The notes: generated from the sequence alone by a model not told the origin. 26,025 bases of DNA from a candidate division WWE3 bacterium RIFCSPLOWO2_01_FULL_39_13 (GCA_001772665.1 MEVH01000005.1:35628-61652); one strand, 5' to 3'. Shown: positions 1 through 7,665, counted from the stretch's first letter. Translations and numbers: made by a program.

Positions 1-538
1 GCGCTGTTCGTACTTTCTGTAGAGATAATCCTTGTTGTACCATTCCAGAAATGTTTCTTTTAATCCAGTCTTGACCAAACTGACTATTGAAATAAGCCAA
101 AATAAATTCTGGTAAAAATAATTTTTCGTTTATCGCAATTCTTGCTATGTCTTGATCGATATTTGCGGGTAAAACATCTTGAAAAACTAAAGCGCAAAAA
201 CCAACCGTGCCTCTTGTAGACAAAATCAAATCATTTTCTTTTAGGGATGATCGTTTGTTCTTGTCGTCAACCCATTTTGCTAATCTATCAGCGCTATCTG
301 TGTCGGCAAACCAATTTTTTGCATTTTTTGCAGTTAAGTGAGAAATTGGCGAGTCTTCATCAACTTCATGATAACCATGTTGACCATCAGTAATAAAAGT
401 AAATTCGCCAAGTGGAACATTTTGAAACTTAGAGACTAAATAATCCTCCCGTAAATAAACTGGGTGGTAATAATCGGCATCAATCCTAAAGTCAGAATTT
501 TCTTTTACCGATTTATAATTTACAACTGAATATTGCAT
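1..538 (-). CDS. hsdS: Type I restriction-modification specificity subunit HsdS (partial, 3' end beyond left edge)
   Basis: HsdS supplies DNA target recognition for Type I restriction-modification and docks the methylase subunits. The frame opens at ATG 538 and stays open to base 1, giving about 179 residues. I recognise HsdS from RIDADYYHPVY near the N-terminus, a DG-H motif at the start of the first target-recognition domain, LKENDLILSTRGTVG, DQDIARI, and the exit signature SGMVQQGLSLQKVR, where the domain hands over to the conserved coiled-coil spacer. The second half is outside the window. The start lies 8 bases after the stop of the membrane-protein gene and shows no clear Shine-Dalgarno, so translation is probably coupled. 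The family call is firm; the target sequence cannot be read from it. Confidence 0.87.
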   Translation of the reverse strand, partial: MQYSVVNYKSVKENSDFRIDADYYHPVYLREDYLVSKFQNVPLGEFTFITDGQHGYHEVDEDSPISHLTAKNAKNWFADTDSADRLAKWVDDKNKRSSLKENDLILSTRGTVGFCALVFQDVLPANIDQDIARIAINEKLFLPEFILAYFNSQFGQDWIKRNISGMVQQGLSLQKVRTA

Positions 539-546
539 ATTTATTG

Positions 547-1323
547 TTAAGATTGGTTACTTTGAACAAAGAAGTTTTTGAAGTCATCTTCTGAGATAGT
601 GCGAACTATCCTTGTACCATCAAATTGCGTAATAAAAAAATGAGGTTGACCTTGAATTTCGACTTTCACTAAGTGGTTACCATCCTGAAGTTGAATATCA
701 TCACTGATTGTAATGTTGATGTACCCTTGATTTTGCAATGTTCTAATAAAATTGGGCACAAATTCATTAGGTTTATATTGCCTAGATTTTTCAATTTCAT
801 TACTAATCCAGACGAAAAGAATAAAAGTAGAAACAATCCACAAGACCATGAAACTGATTATTTGTACAAAATCTGCCGATGAGGAACCGACCAGAAAATA
901 GCTTTCTTTATTCAGATAACTAATGGTTGAGGCAACAAATAAGTAGCAGAAAAAGAACAAAGCAAGCAATGATATGTTTAAAATTGTCTTTTCTACCTTC
1001 TTTGATAGTGGGTATGATTGTGATGTTTTTTCAAATAAAATGGATTTTATCCACAATATAGGTTTAAATGTGCTTTGGTTGGGAACGAAATCCTTATTCT
1101 TCTGATGATAAGAAAATATGCCAACTAGAGTTAGTGCAATAATCATACTTAGCAATACTGATAGTGGTACGAGGTCAGCTTTTGCGAAAAAATTGTTCCA
1201 GTTAGTGATCTGACTTGCGGTACCTAATACAAAAAGCAGTAATTGTATTACTCCTGCCGAAAAGGACAATATGACAGCCAGTAGATCACTTTTTTGATTA
1301 GTTACACCTAAATTTTTATCCAT
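547..1323 (-). CDS. Unrecognised four-helix membrane protein within the restriction locus
   Basis: I do not recognise this 258-residue protein. It has four strongly hydrophobic segments at about residues 14-36, 51-71, 113-137 and 151-172. A soluble C-terminal tail of about 85 residues follows (roughly 173-258); it reads like a small alpha/beta domain, with alternating hydrophobic residues around KVEIQGQPHFFITQFDGTRI. There is no signal peptide distinct from the first helix and no catalytic motif I can name. The start at ATG 1323 has a good GGAGA Shine-Dalgarno, placed inside the end of the preceding short ORF. It sits between rhuM with the duplicated hsdM tail and hsdS, with gaps of 3 and 8 bases, so it is almost certainly co-expressed with the restriction genes. 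A role as a defence effector or as passive cargo is speculation. Confidence 0.8.
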   Translation of the reverse strand: MDKNLGVTNQKSDLLAVILSFSAGVIQLLLFVLGTASQITNWNNFFAKADLVPLSVLLSMIIALTLVGIFSYHQKNKDFVPNQSTFKPILWIKSILFEKTSQSYPLSKKVEKTILNISLLALFFFCYLFVASTISYLNKESYFLVGSSSADFVQIISFMVLWIVSTFILFVWISNEIEKSRQYKPNEFVPNFIRTLQNQGYINITISDDIQLQDGNHLVKVEIQGQPHFFITQFDGTRIVRTISEDDFKNFFVQSNQS

Positions 1324-1326
1324 AGT

Positions 1327-1440
1327 CTATCTCCAAAAAGATAAATGTTCTGATTTTGCCCATTCAATAAACTTTTCCGCTACGCCGTTCGGCAATTCGC
1401 CGTCGTGGTTGTGCAATGATTTTGGATTTAAAATTTGCAT
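1327..1440 (-). pseudogene. Duplicated hsdM 3' end (37-codon ORF)
   Basis: This short ORF runs from ATG 1440 to TAG 1327. After a short unrelated start, it repeats the last 27 or so residues of the methylase gene upstream, from LHNHDGELPNGVAEKF to the ending LSFW. Its ATG lies 2 bases after the rhuM stop and its stop lies 3 bases before the next ATG, so ribosomes could pass through it. It is best read as a leftover methylase tail from a duplication or recombination event that placed rhuM between two copies. It could be translated as a 37-residue peptide, but no function is evident. Confidence 0.75.
1358..1416. repeat. 59-bp direct repeat, copy A (hsdM-tail copy)
   Basis: These 59 bases match 2492-2550 in the same orientation with two mismatches by eye (57/59). 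The copy lies in the short ORF downstream of rhuM; the partner lies at the 3' end of hsdM. The two mismatches fall at the third position of Asn and His codons in the encoded tail (silent differences), so the reading frame is kept in both. Confidence 0.9.
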
Positions 1441-1442
1441 AG

Positions 1443-2456
1443 TCATTTTTTCTTATTAACTTTTTCCGTCTTCATAATCTTTTTCACTTCCCGGTCAAAA
1501 TCGGAAATGTAGTTTACATCTTGTTCTCGGCGATATTTTTCATATTCTTTCAATGCCATATTTTCCGCCTGTTTTGCGCTTATTTTGCCAGCCGAATGCA
1601 AAAGTTTCTTTTCCGAAATGACCAAAAACTCATCCAACTTTTTAATCCAATCCTGCATTTTCATCAAACGTCCCCCTGCGGCCTGCAGTTCCGCGAAATC
1701 AATATAAAGCGAGACGATAAGACTCAACTCGTTTATTTCCGACTCAGTTAAATAATTTTTTGCAACAACAATGTCATTAGTGGTAATATAACCGCCCTTA
1801 AAACTGGTAAGCCCCATCAAAGGTCTTTTACTGTCTGCCCGCTCTGAAATAATTTCAGCCGCCGTATGTGCGTGCACAGCATAATGCATTTTATTTTGTA
1901 CAGTGGCGAAAAATTTTTGTGTCAGTTCTGCATCACCTTTATAGTCAATGCTTGTCGCATAAATATCCGTTACTTTTTGATAAAACATCCGCTCACTACT
2001 TCTGATATCCCGTATCCGTTGCAACAACTCCTGAAAGTAACGCTCTCTACCTCCGCCCTGCTTTAGTCGCTCATCATCCATAGTGAACCCCTTAATCAAA
2101 TATTCACGTAATCTTTCTGTCGCCCACTTGCGAAACTGCGTTCCTCTATCAGAACGAACCCGATAGCCGACGGCCAAAATTATATCAAGATTATAGTGCT
2201 CAATCTTCCTAGAAATTGCCCTATTACCCTCTTTTTGAACTATTCGGAATTTCCTAATAGTTGCACCTTTCTCCAATTCTCCATCACTAAATATATTTTT
2301 TATGTGTTCATTCACCGTAGGCACACTTACCGCGAAGAGATCGGCAATTAGTTTTTGATCGAGCCAAACATTCTCATCTTCGATTCTGACACGAATTTTT
2401 TGTTCGTCGCCAGAGACCTGATACATTATTATTTGTGACCGTTGTCTCTTCTTCAT
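1443..2456 (-). CDS. rhuM: RhuM-family protein
   Basis: This 337-residue protein matches the RhuM family (COG3943), first named from a Salmonella pathogenicity island and often found inside Type I restriction operons; its biochemical role is not established. The family pattern is visible: an N-terminal YQVSGDEQKIRVRIEDENVWLD strand region in which the enzyme-like N-terminus leads into a helix-turn-helix-like segment (about 32-56), then NLDIILAVGYRVRSDRGTQFR and KWATERLREYLIKGF, and a helical C-terminal half with the HAHTAAEII segment. The start follows the hsdM stop by 4 bases. The C-terminus is lysine-rich. It is flanked by 59-bp direct repeats of the hsdM 3' end, which suggests that it was inserted between hsdM and the downstream genes. 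Confidence 0.85.
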   Translation of the reverse strand: MKKRQRSQIIMYQVSGDEQKIRVRIEDENVWLDQKLIADLFAVSVPTVNEHIKNIFSDGELEKGATIRKFRIVQKEGNRAISRKIEHYNLDIILAVGYRVRSDRGTQFRKWATERLREYLIKGFTMDDERLKQGGGRERYFQELLQRIRDIRSSERMFYQKVTDIYATSIDYKGDAELTQKFFATVQNKMHYAVHAHTAAEIISERADSKRPLMGLTSFKGGYITTNDIVVAKNYLTESEINELSLIVSLYIDFAELQAAGGRLMKMQDWIKKLDEFLVISEKKLLHSAGKISAKQAENMALKEYEKYRREQDVNYISDFDREVKKIMKTEKVNKKK

Positions 2457-2460
2457 AAAA

Positions 2461-4551
2461 TTATTTCCAAAAACTTAATTTCTCACCTTTCGCCCATTCA
2501 ATAAACTTTTCCGCTACGCCGTTTGGCAATTCGCCGTCGTGATTGTGCAAGTCGTGATCGATAATTATGTGACTATTCTTATCAAGTCTTGGCTGGCCAT
2601 TGCCGTTTTTGAGGGATATATACTCACCAGAATTGTCTTTACCTGATTTTTCAGATACCGCAAAGAAAATCGGGTAATCTTCCACTTTCAGACAAAGCGG
2701 ACCTGCTTTCGGGTCATCATTCCATTTCTGTACAAAAAGCACGCTAGTTTTGGTACCGGTGTGCGGTTTGAAAGTATTTACATGAAGCCCAACAACCGCT
2801 AAAATTCTTGCCTTTTCTAAAACATATCTGCGAATATAGTTATCAGAAGAATTGTTAAAACGGCCTTGTGGTAAAACTACCGCCATTCTTCCACCCGGCT
2901 TTAAGAAATTTAGATTTCTTTCAATAAATAAGATATCCCGACCCACCTTGGACTTTGGTTTGCCTTTTTCGTTGAAGCCTAGATCATATTTGTGGATTAT
3001 GCGGGATTCTTTAATATCTCCGGCGAACGGCGGATTTGCCATAAGAATATCAAAATTAAATTCTTTATATGAACTTTTATCTTTTTGCAGTGCTTCAAGG
3101 CGTTTTAGTCCTGCTCCATATATTTCCAGCCATTCGCGATTGCCAATACTTTCATTCCATCGGTCGTAATCAAGATTGTTGAGATGCAAAACATTAGTAT
3201 TTCCGTCTCCTGCAATCAGGTTTAGGGTGCGGGCTACGCGCACAACTTTTTCGTCAAAATCAATCCCAAACACTTTAAGTACATTTTCTTTTTCTTCGTC
3301 GGAAATATCGGTGTTTCGAAACAAATGTCCGGTGATTTTAAATATTGTATGTACTGGGAAACCGCATGAACCAGATGCAGTATCAATCATATACTCGCCT
3401 GCTTTAGGGTTAAGCATTTTTACGCACATATCAATTACATGACGAGGCGTAAAATATTGGCCTTTTTCGCCTTTTGCTGATTTATTGACCAAGTATTCAA
3501 AAGCTTCGTCTATAATTTGCAAATTAGAATTGAAAAGTTTTATATTCTGCAGACCGGAAATACAGATAGAAAGGTGAGAAGGTGAAAGCTGAATTTGACT
3601 CCCTTCATCAAAAACTCCAGACCATATAGTTTTAGCTTCATTAAAAAGTTTCTGAATTTTCTTTTTAAGTTCTCCTTCGGATTGACCAGTGTTACGAAAT
3701 TCTAAAACCCGGAAAGACGAATCGTCAATCTGCCCGATTTCCTCTTTCAAAGCATCAAACGGATCTTTCTCTTTTTCATACAAGCGATGTTGGGGCTCGG
3801 CCACCCTCATTGGAAATTTCGCCTGCTCTAAAAAGTAGTTGATAATCCCTTTATCTTTAGCACTCTTGTACTCGTCATAAAGTTTTGTGAAAATAAGTTT
3901 AAAAACTTCCTCAAAAACATCCACGCCAGCATTTGCCAAAACCTCGTCTTCCATTTCTTGGATAATACTTTTGAGTGATTTCCCTTCATTCGGAATTCTA
4001 TCTTTAAGAATTAAATTCTTGAGGGTAAACCTTTCTTTTAAAATATCCTCAAGTGTCTGGTCGGCTTTAGGAATATCAGTGATATCTTCAAAATAATTTG
4101 GGTCTCTCCGATTGTAGTATGAAATTTGCCCGCCATTAGTCCAAACGGCAATTGGCGCGCCGGTAGCATTAGTATAAGAGCGGAGTTGATCCTTACCATC
4201 TTGAAGTTTTGGCTTTTTGACTTCAACGATAATGTAAGGAACCGTAAGATCATCTTTATCAAAAATAACAATATCCGCCGCTTTTGTACCCATGCTACTC
4301 CCGAACTGAATCGGATACTCAAGCGCAATTCTTTTCTTTAGATAGCCATATTCATTGATTAATTTCGTCAAGTAAAGCTGTCGGACAACTTCCTCTGGTT
4401 TTAAAACGATTTCTTTGCCGCGGATAACACAAACAACATACGGCCCGCCATCTTTAATTGTAATCTTTCGTTCTAGCTCTTCAACAAACGCCTGGTCAAA
4501 TAACGAGAAGCTATAATTTGAATCTTTGATTATGTTTAAAATATGATTCAC
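2461..4551 (-). CDS. hsdM: Type I-like DNA adenine methyltransferase with N-terminal HsdR_N-like nuclease domain
   Basis: This 696-residue protein has two parts. Residues about 50-145 resemble the HsdR N-terminal endonuclease fold, with PD-(D/E)xK candidates D93, E110 and K112 (in KAADIVIF and IIVEVKKP) followed by a QLRSYTNATGAPIAVWTNG stretch. Residues about 340-640 are an N6-adenine methyltransferase of HsdM type: KGQYFTPRHVI at 363-373, the AdoMet motif DTASGSCGF at 390-398 and catalytic NPPF at 506-509. Family knowledge says such subunits work with HsdS, which is present at the left edge. The start is GTG 4551; an in-frame stop lies just upstream, so no earlier start exists. No separate hsdR is visible in the window. 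Whether the fused nuclease domain cuts DNA is not known. Its last 27 or so residues are duplicated downstream of rhuM. Confidence 0.88.
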   Translation of the reverse strand: MNHILNIIKDSNYSFSLFDQAFVEELERKITIKDGGPYVVCVIRGKEIVLKPEEVVRQLYLTKLINEYGYLKKRIALEYPIQFGSSMGTKAADIVIFDKDDLTVPYIIVEVKKPKLQDGKDQLRSYTNATGAPIAVWTNGGQISYYNRRDPNYFEDITDIPKADQTLEDILKERFTLKNLILKDRIPNEGKSLKSIIQEMEDEVLANAGVDVFEEVFKLIFTKLYDEYKSAKDKGIINYFLEQAKFPMRVAEPQHRLYEKEKDPFDALKEEIGQIDDSSFRVLEFRNTGQSEGELKKKIQKLFNEAKTIWSGVFDEGSQIQLSPSHLSICISGLQNIKLFNSNLQIIDEAFEYLVNKSAKGEKGQYFTPRHVIDMCVKMLNPKAGEYMIDTASGSCGFPVHTIFKITGHLFRNTDISDEEKENVLKVFGIDFDEKVVRVARTLNLIAGDGNTNVLHLNNLDYDRWNESIGNREWLEIYGAGLKRLEALQKDKSSYKEFNFDILMANPPFAGDIKESRIIHKYDLGFNEKGKPKSKVGRDILFIERNLNFLKPGGRMAVVLPQGRFNNSSDNYIRRYVLEKARILAVVGLHVNTFKPHTGTKTSVLFVQKWNDDPKAGPLCLKVEDYPIFFAVSEKSGKDNSGEYISLKNGNGQPRLDKNSHIIIDHDLHNHDGELPNGVAEKFIEWAKGEKLSFWK
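2492..2550. repeat. 59-bp direct repeat, copy B (inside hsdM 3' end)
   Basis: This is the partner of 1358-1416, with 57 of 59 bases identical by eye and the same orientation, about 1.1 kb apart. It encodes the HNHDGELPNGVAEKFIEWAK tail of the methylase. Together the two copies bracket rhuM. Confidence 0.9.
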
Positions 4552-4616
4552 GTTTCCATTTTACTAAGTCATTAAACTATACACCCCAAACACACGAATC
4601 CTTTTGATTTTTCTTC

Positions 4617-4693
4617 TGGTCGGGGTGCCCGGACTCGAACCGGGGACCTCCAGTACCCCATACTGGCGCGCTAGCCAACTGCGCCACACCCCG
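4617..4693 (-). tRNA. tRNA-Pro (anticodon GGG)
   Basis: The minus strand from 4693 to 4617 folds into a full cloverleaf of 77 bases. It has a perfect 7-bp acceptor stem (CGGGGTG with CACCCCG), a D stem GCGC/GCGC, and an anticodon stem CCAGT/ACTGG with loop ATGGGGT, which gives anticodon GGG with G at position 37. The T stem is CCCGG/CCGGG with loop TTCGAGT. The discriminator A and the CCA end are encoded (4620-4617). C1-G72 fits bacterial tRNA-Pro. It lies between rpsI and the restriction locus on the same strand. Confidence 0.96.
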
Positions 4694-4723
4694 AAAACAC
4701 AATGTAGCCTGTTTCACGCAGGT

Positions 4724-4729
4724 ATTATA
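4724..4729 (-). promoter_or_regulatory. Candidate -10 box for tRNA-Pro
   Basis: A perfect TATAAT on the minus strand lies about 30 bases upstream of the mature tRNA 5' end and just after rpsI. No convincing -35 hexamer is seen at 16-18 bases upstream, so this is a weak-to-moderate call. Confidence 0.4.
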
Positions 4730-4757
4730 TCCCATAAGCCAGATGATTTGGAGAATT

Positions 4758-5177
4758 TTACCTCTTCGAATACTGAGGCCTTTTGCGGGCTTTCTGCAAG
4801 AACGGCTTCTTTCTTTCAACTTCTCTTGAATCGCGGGTCAAAAATCCGCCGGTTTTTAATAGAGGCTTTAATGATTCATCATACTTCAAAAGAGCCCTTG
4901 CAATCCCAAGCTGAACAGCAATAACCTGCCCATTTTTTCCTCCGCCGGCAACCTTGATAGTCCCAGAAAACTTTGAAGGAGGATGAGAAACACCTATCGC
5001 ATGAAAAGGCCTAACCCAAGTCAATATCTGCTCTCTTTGAGAAAAATACTCCTTAATCGGCATATCGTTTACAAAAATTTCTCCCTTTTTATCATAAAGC
5101 CAAACTCTGGCAGAAGCAGTTTTCCTTCGCCCCAGTCCTGCAAAAAACTTGTTTTTTCCACTTAATTTCTTAGGCAT
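4758..5177 (-). CDS. rpsI: Small ribosomal subunit protein uS9
   Basis: S9 sits in the head of the 30S subunit, with its C-terminal tail reaching the P-site tRNA. The 139-residue product has GLGRRKTASARVWL near the N-terminus, the GGGKNGQ turn, and ends in the diagnostic KARKRPQYSKR, with the terminal Lys-Arg that contacts tRNA. It is slightly longer than E. coli S9 (130) because of a basic N-terminal extension. It overlaps rplM by 8 bases, the normal rplM-rpsI pairing, and closes the ribosomal run. No clear intrinsic terminator follows before tRNA-Pro. Confidence 0.97.
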   Translation of the reverse strand: MPKKLSGKNKFFAGLGRRKTASARVWLYDKKGEIFVNDMPIKEYFSQREQILTWVRPFHAIGVSHPPSKFSGTIKVAGGGKNGQVIAVQLGIARALLKYDESLKPLLKTGGFLTRDSREVERKKPFLQKARKRPQYSKR

Positions 5178-5598
5178 CTTTTTTCAAATTACTCTGATTC
5201 TGATGAGGATTCTCTTCCCCACCGTAAATATATAAATTCGCAAGCCTAACCTTTCTCAACCGGTTCTTAGGAAGCATACCCTTAACCGCAGTAAAAATCA
5301 TTCTCGGAGCATTTTTCGCCCTCACCTGGCGGGCAGTCAGCTCTTTTAAGCTGCCGACACGACCCGTGTGTGTGCGGTAAATCTTTTTATCCTCTTTTGC
5401 CCCTGTGAGAACAACTTTCTTGGCGTTTGTAACAACAACCTTATCGCCACAGTTTATATACCCGACAAAATTTACTTTATCTTTTCCCATAAGCTTTTCT
5501 ACAATATCAGTTGAAATTCTGCCAAGCACTTTTCCATCTGCATCTATATGGTGCCATCCAATCTTTAGTTCTTTTTTTGTCGTAGAATGGCTTTTCAT
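5170..5598 (-). CDS. rplM: Large ribosomal subunit protein uL13
   Basis: L13 is an early 50S assembly protein. The 142-residue product is the same length as E. coli L13 and carries WHHIDADGKVLGRIST, YINCGDKVVVTNAKKVVLTG, YRTHTGRVGSLKE and the AVKGMLPKNRLRK loop followed by LYIYGGEENPHQNQ. Its ATG overlaps the rplQ stop in an ATGA arrangement, and its 3' end overlaps rpsI by 8 bases, so the three genes are very likely translated from one message. Confidence 0.97.
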   Translation of the reverse strand: MKSHSTTKKELKIGWHHIDADGKVLGRISTDIVEKLMGKDKVNFVGYINCGDKVVVTNAKKVVLTGAKEDKKIYRTHTGRVGSLKELTARQVRAKNAPRMIFTAVKGMLPKNRLRKVRLANLYIYGGEENPHQNQSNLKKDA

Positions 5599-6074
5599 TT
5601 TTTAACCTTTGACTTTTTCTCACTTGTGGTTTTTTCAGGTGCTTTTGTTTCGCTTTGATTTTTTGCACCAACCGCTTTTTTATTTACAGGCATCTTTTTT
5701 CCTCCCGATTTTTGAACAGGCCTTTCAATTAGCGAAATCTGAGCCATTTCGGTAACATCTCCCTTTCTAACCCTAGTTCTTTGAATCCTTGTATATCCAC
5801 CCGGACGCCCTTTAAATCTAACACCTATATCATCAATCAATTTATGTACAACATCGCGGTTTTGAAGCCGGCTAATCAAAATCCTGCGACTTGCAAGATC
5901 TCCCCTGCGTGCCATTGTTATCATTTTTTCGGCTTCAGGACGCATATACTTTGCTCTTGCAAGACTTGTTTCGATAGACTCCTTGTCAAAAAGACTCACA
6001 ATAAGCCCCTGCAACAAAGCCTTTCTCGATCCAGTATTTCTACTAAACTTCTTGCCTTTTACTCTGTGTCTCAT
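5595..6074 (-). CDS. rplQ: Large ribosomal subunit protein bL17
   Basis: L17 lies near the peptide exit tunnel on the 50S solvent face. The first 120 residues follow the family: MRHRVKGKKFSRNTGSRKAL, then SLFDKESIETSLARAK and GGYTRIQRTRVRKGD. The product is 159 residues against 127 in E. coli; the extra 35 or so form a low-complexity Lys/Glu/Thr/Ser tail rich in lysine, probably disordered and RNA-binding. It follows rpoA directly, the conserved alpha-operon order. Confidence 0.96.
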   Translation of the reverse strand: MRHRVKGKKFSRNTGSRKALLQGLIVSLFDKESIETSLARAKYMRPEAEKMITMARRGDLASRRILISRLQNRDVVHKLIDDIGVRFKGRPGGYTRIQRTRVRKGDVTEMAQISLIERPVQKSGGKKMPVNKKAVGAKNQSETKAPEKTTSEKKSKVKK

Positions 6075-6086
6075 TAATTCAAAAAA

Positions 6087-7019
6087 CTATCTTAATCCTT
6101 CCTTTTCTAAAAGAGAGATAATTTCACGTATAGACTTTTCCCCAAGGTTTCTAACCCTTAAAAGCTCATCCTCTGTTCTATCAGCCAGATCACCAAGAGT
6201 CTTTATGCCAGCCTTTCTTAACGCATTTATTGTTCTGGTCGGCAGATGAAGCTCTTCTAATGCAACCTCATCAACCGGAATCTTTGGAGTAGAATCCTCT
6301 TCGGCATTTGAATCCTCAAGAAGCTTTTCTTCTTCTGCAGTATAATCCCTTCCAGTTTGAATCTTATAGAAAAACTCTTTAAGCTTAGACGCGGCTTCTC
6401 GGATAGCGTCCTCAGCGTCTATTGTGCCATCAGTAGTGACTGTAATAGCAAGCTTATCGTAATTTGGATCATCTCCTACACGAGTTGTGTCCACAGCAGT
6501 TACAACATTAACAATAGGAGAATAGTTCGCATCTAGAAGCAAAACCCCGTGCGGGACAGAAGCTGACTCATCAGCCGGTTTGTACCCGAAACCGCTTGTT
6601 ACAGTAAGCTTTGCTTTCAGTGTCTTTTTAGATGCAAGTGAAGTTATAACAAGATCCTTGTTTATGATTTCTACACCTGCAGCAGCCTCAATATCCCCTG
6701 CTTTTACATCACAAGATCCTTTAGCATCAAGCTCAAGAACAACATCCTCTTTTACTGATTTCTTAAATCTAATCCTCTTCAAGTTCAGAAGAATCTGCAA
6801 AATGTCGTCTTTAACCCCTTCTATTGTTGAAAATTGGTGAGTCACACCGTCTATAGAGACTCTAGTAATCGCCGCCCCTTCGGTTGCTGAGTACAAGGTT
6901 CTTCGAAGGGCACTTCCAATCGTGTGGCCGAACCCTTTAATTAACGGAGTTATTTCAAAAACTCCTCCTGCATTATCCTTGCTTACTACCTTAAGATTTA
7001 CTTTTGGTGTATTTAGCAT
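6087..7019 (-). CDS. rpoA: DNA-directed RNA polymerase subunit alpha
   Basis: RpoA dimerises to nucleate RNA polymerase assembly, and its C-terminal domain contacts UP elements and activators. The N-terminal domain shows LIKGFGHTIGSALRRTLYS, IDGVTHQFSTIEGVKDDILQILLNLK and DTTRVGDDPNYDKLAITVTTDG; the C-terminal domain shows LHLPTRTINALRKAGIKTLGDL and the helix-hairpin-helix-like VRNLGEKSIREI. I chose ATG 7019 (310 residues) because the sequence before it (to a TTG at 7082) overlaps rpsD and does not resemble RpoA. This leaves a gap of about 43 bases after rpsD. The Shine-Dalgarno is weak. A Glu/Asp-rich linker joins the two domains. Confidence 0.96.
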   Translation of the reverse strand: MLNTPKVNLKVVSKDNAGGVFEITPLIKGFGHTIGSALRRTLYSATEGAAITRVSIDGVTHQFSTIEGVKDDILQILLNLKRIRFKKSVKEDVVLELDAKGSCDVKAGDIEAAAGVEIINKDLVITSLASKKTLKAKLTVTSGFGYKPADESASVPHGVLLLDANYSPIVNVVTAVDTTRVGDDPNYDKLAITVTTDGTIDAEDAIREAASKLKEFFYKIQTGRDYTAEEEKLLEDSNAEEDSTPKIPVDEVALEELHLPTRTINALRKAGIKTLGDLADRTEDELLRVRNLGEKSIREIISLLEKEGLR

Positions 7020-7062
7020 TTTTTCTTTTTGTACGCAAGCCGGAGAATCGAAATTATCCGTC

Positions 7063-7665
7063 TTAGCGTGAATAAAACTCAACTATAAGCTGTTCATTGA
7101 TATCGTAGCTGATTTCATCCCTCTCGGGGAGTCTTTCTATTTTAATTCCTTTAGTTTTTGCATCCCATCCAAGCCATTCAGGAAGCTTTCCATCTTCAGA
7201 AGTTTTTGACTTTATGTCTTCAACCGTAATAACATCACCTGCAGAAAGCTGGTAAGAAGGAATATTTACAGGACTATCGTTAACCCTGATTTTATTCTGC
7301 CTGACCATCTGTCTTGCCATTGACATCGAAGAAGCAGCCCCAGCTCTATTTAATGCACTATCGAGCCTTGTCTCAAGCATCTGCAGCAGCACCTGGCCGG
7401 TAACTCCTTTGACCTTGGATGCCTTTTGAAAATATCTCCTGAATTGCGCCTCAAGCAAACCGTAAATTCTTTTTGTTTTCTGTTTCTCTCTGAGATGCTT
7501 GCTGTAATCTGAAGCAAACCCAAACCCAGTCTTGCCATGCTGCCCTGGGACTTGATTTCTTTTTGTGATAGAGCATTTTTCAGAATAGCATCTACTTCCT
7601 TTTAAAAACAGCTTTTCGCCCTCTCTGCGGCAAAGCCTGCATTTTGCTCCAGTATATTTGGCCAT
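7063..7665 (-). CDS. rpsD: Small ribosomal subunit protein uS4 (zinc-binding form)
   Basis: S4 is a primary 16S rRNA binder that starts assembly of the 30S body. The start at ATG 7665 gives 200 residues beginning MAKYTGAKCRLCRREG; it overlaps the rpsK stop by one base and has a good AGGAG upstream, inside the rpsK end. Cysteines 9, 12, 26 and 31 match the zinc-containing S4 type of Thermus and others. VPGQHGKTG and the S4 RNA-binding domain (LETRLDSALNRAG, NKIRVNDSPVNIPSYQL) are clear. An ATG 30 bases further upstream is less likely. Confidence 0.96.
   Translation of the reverse strand: MAKYTGAKCRLCRREGEKLFLKGSRCYSEKCSITKRNQVPGQHGKTGFGFASDYSKHLREKQKTKRIYGLLEAQFRRYFQKASKVKGVTGQVLLQMLETRLDSALNRAGAASSMSMARQMVRQNKIRVNDSPVNIPSYQLSAGDVITVEDIKSKTSEDGKLPEWLGWDAKTKGIKIERLPERDEISYDINEQLIVEFYSR

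Noticed and set aside
4038..4328. Minus-strand 96-codon frame inside hsdM
   Set aside because: It is an out-of-frame shadow of the nuclease-like region, with no features of its own.
4576..4581. TATAGT upstream of hsdM as a promoter -10 box
   Set aside because: No usable -35 hexamer or TGn extension was found, so it is not supported beyond chance in AT-rich DNA.
4604..4924. Plus-strand frame across the tRNA-Pro gene and the end of rpsI
   Set aside because: It begins with the protein-like translation of a tRNA T-arm (GVPGLEPGTS), a well-known spurious annotation.
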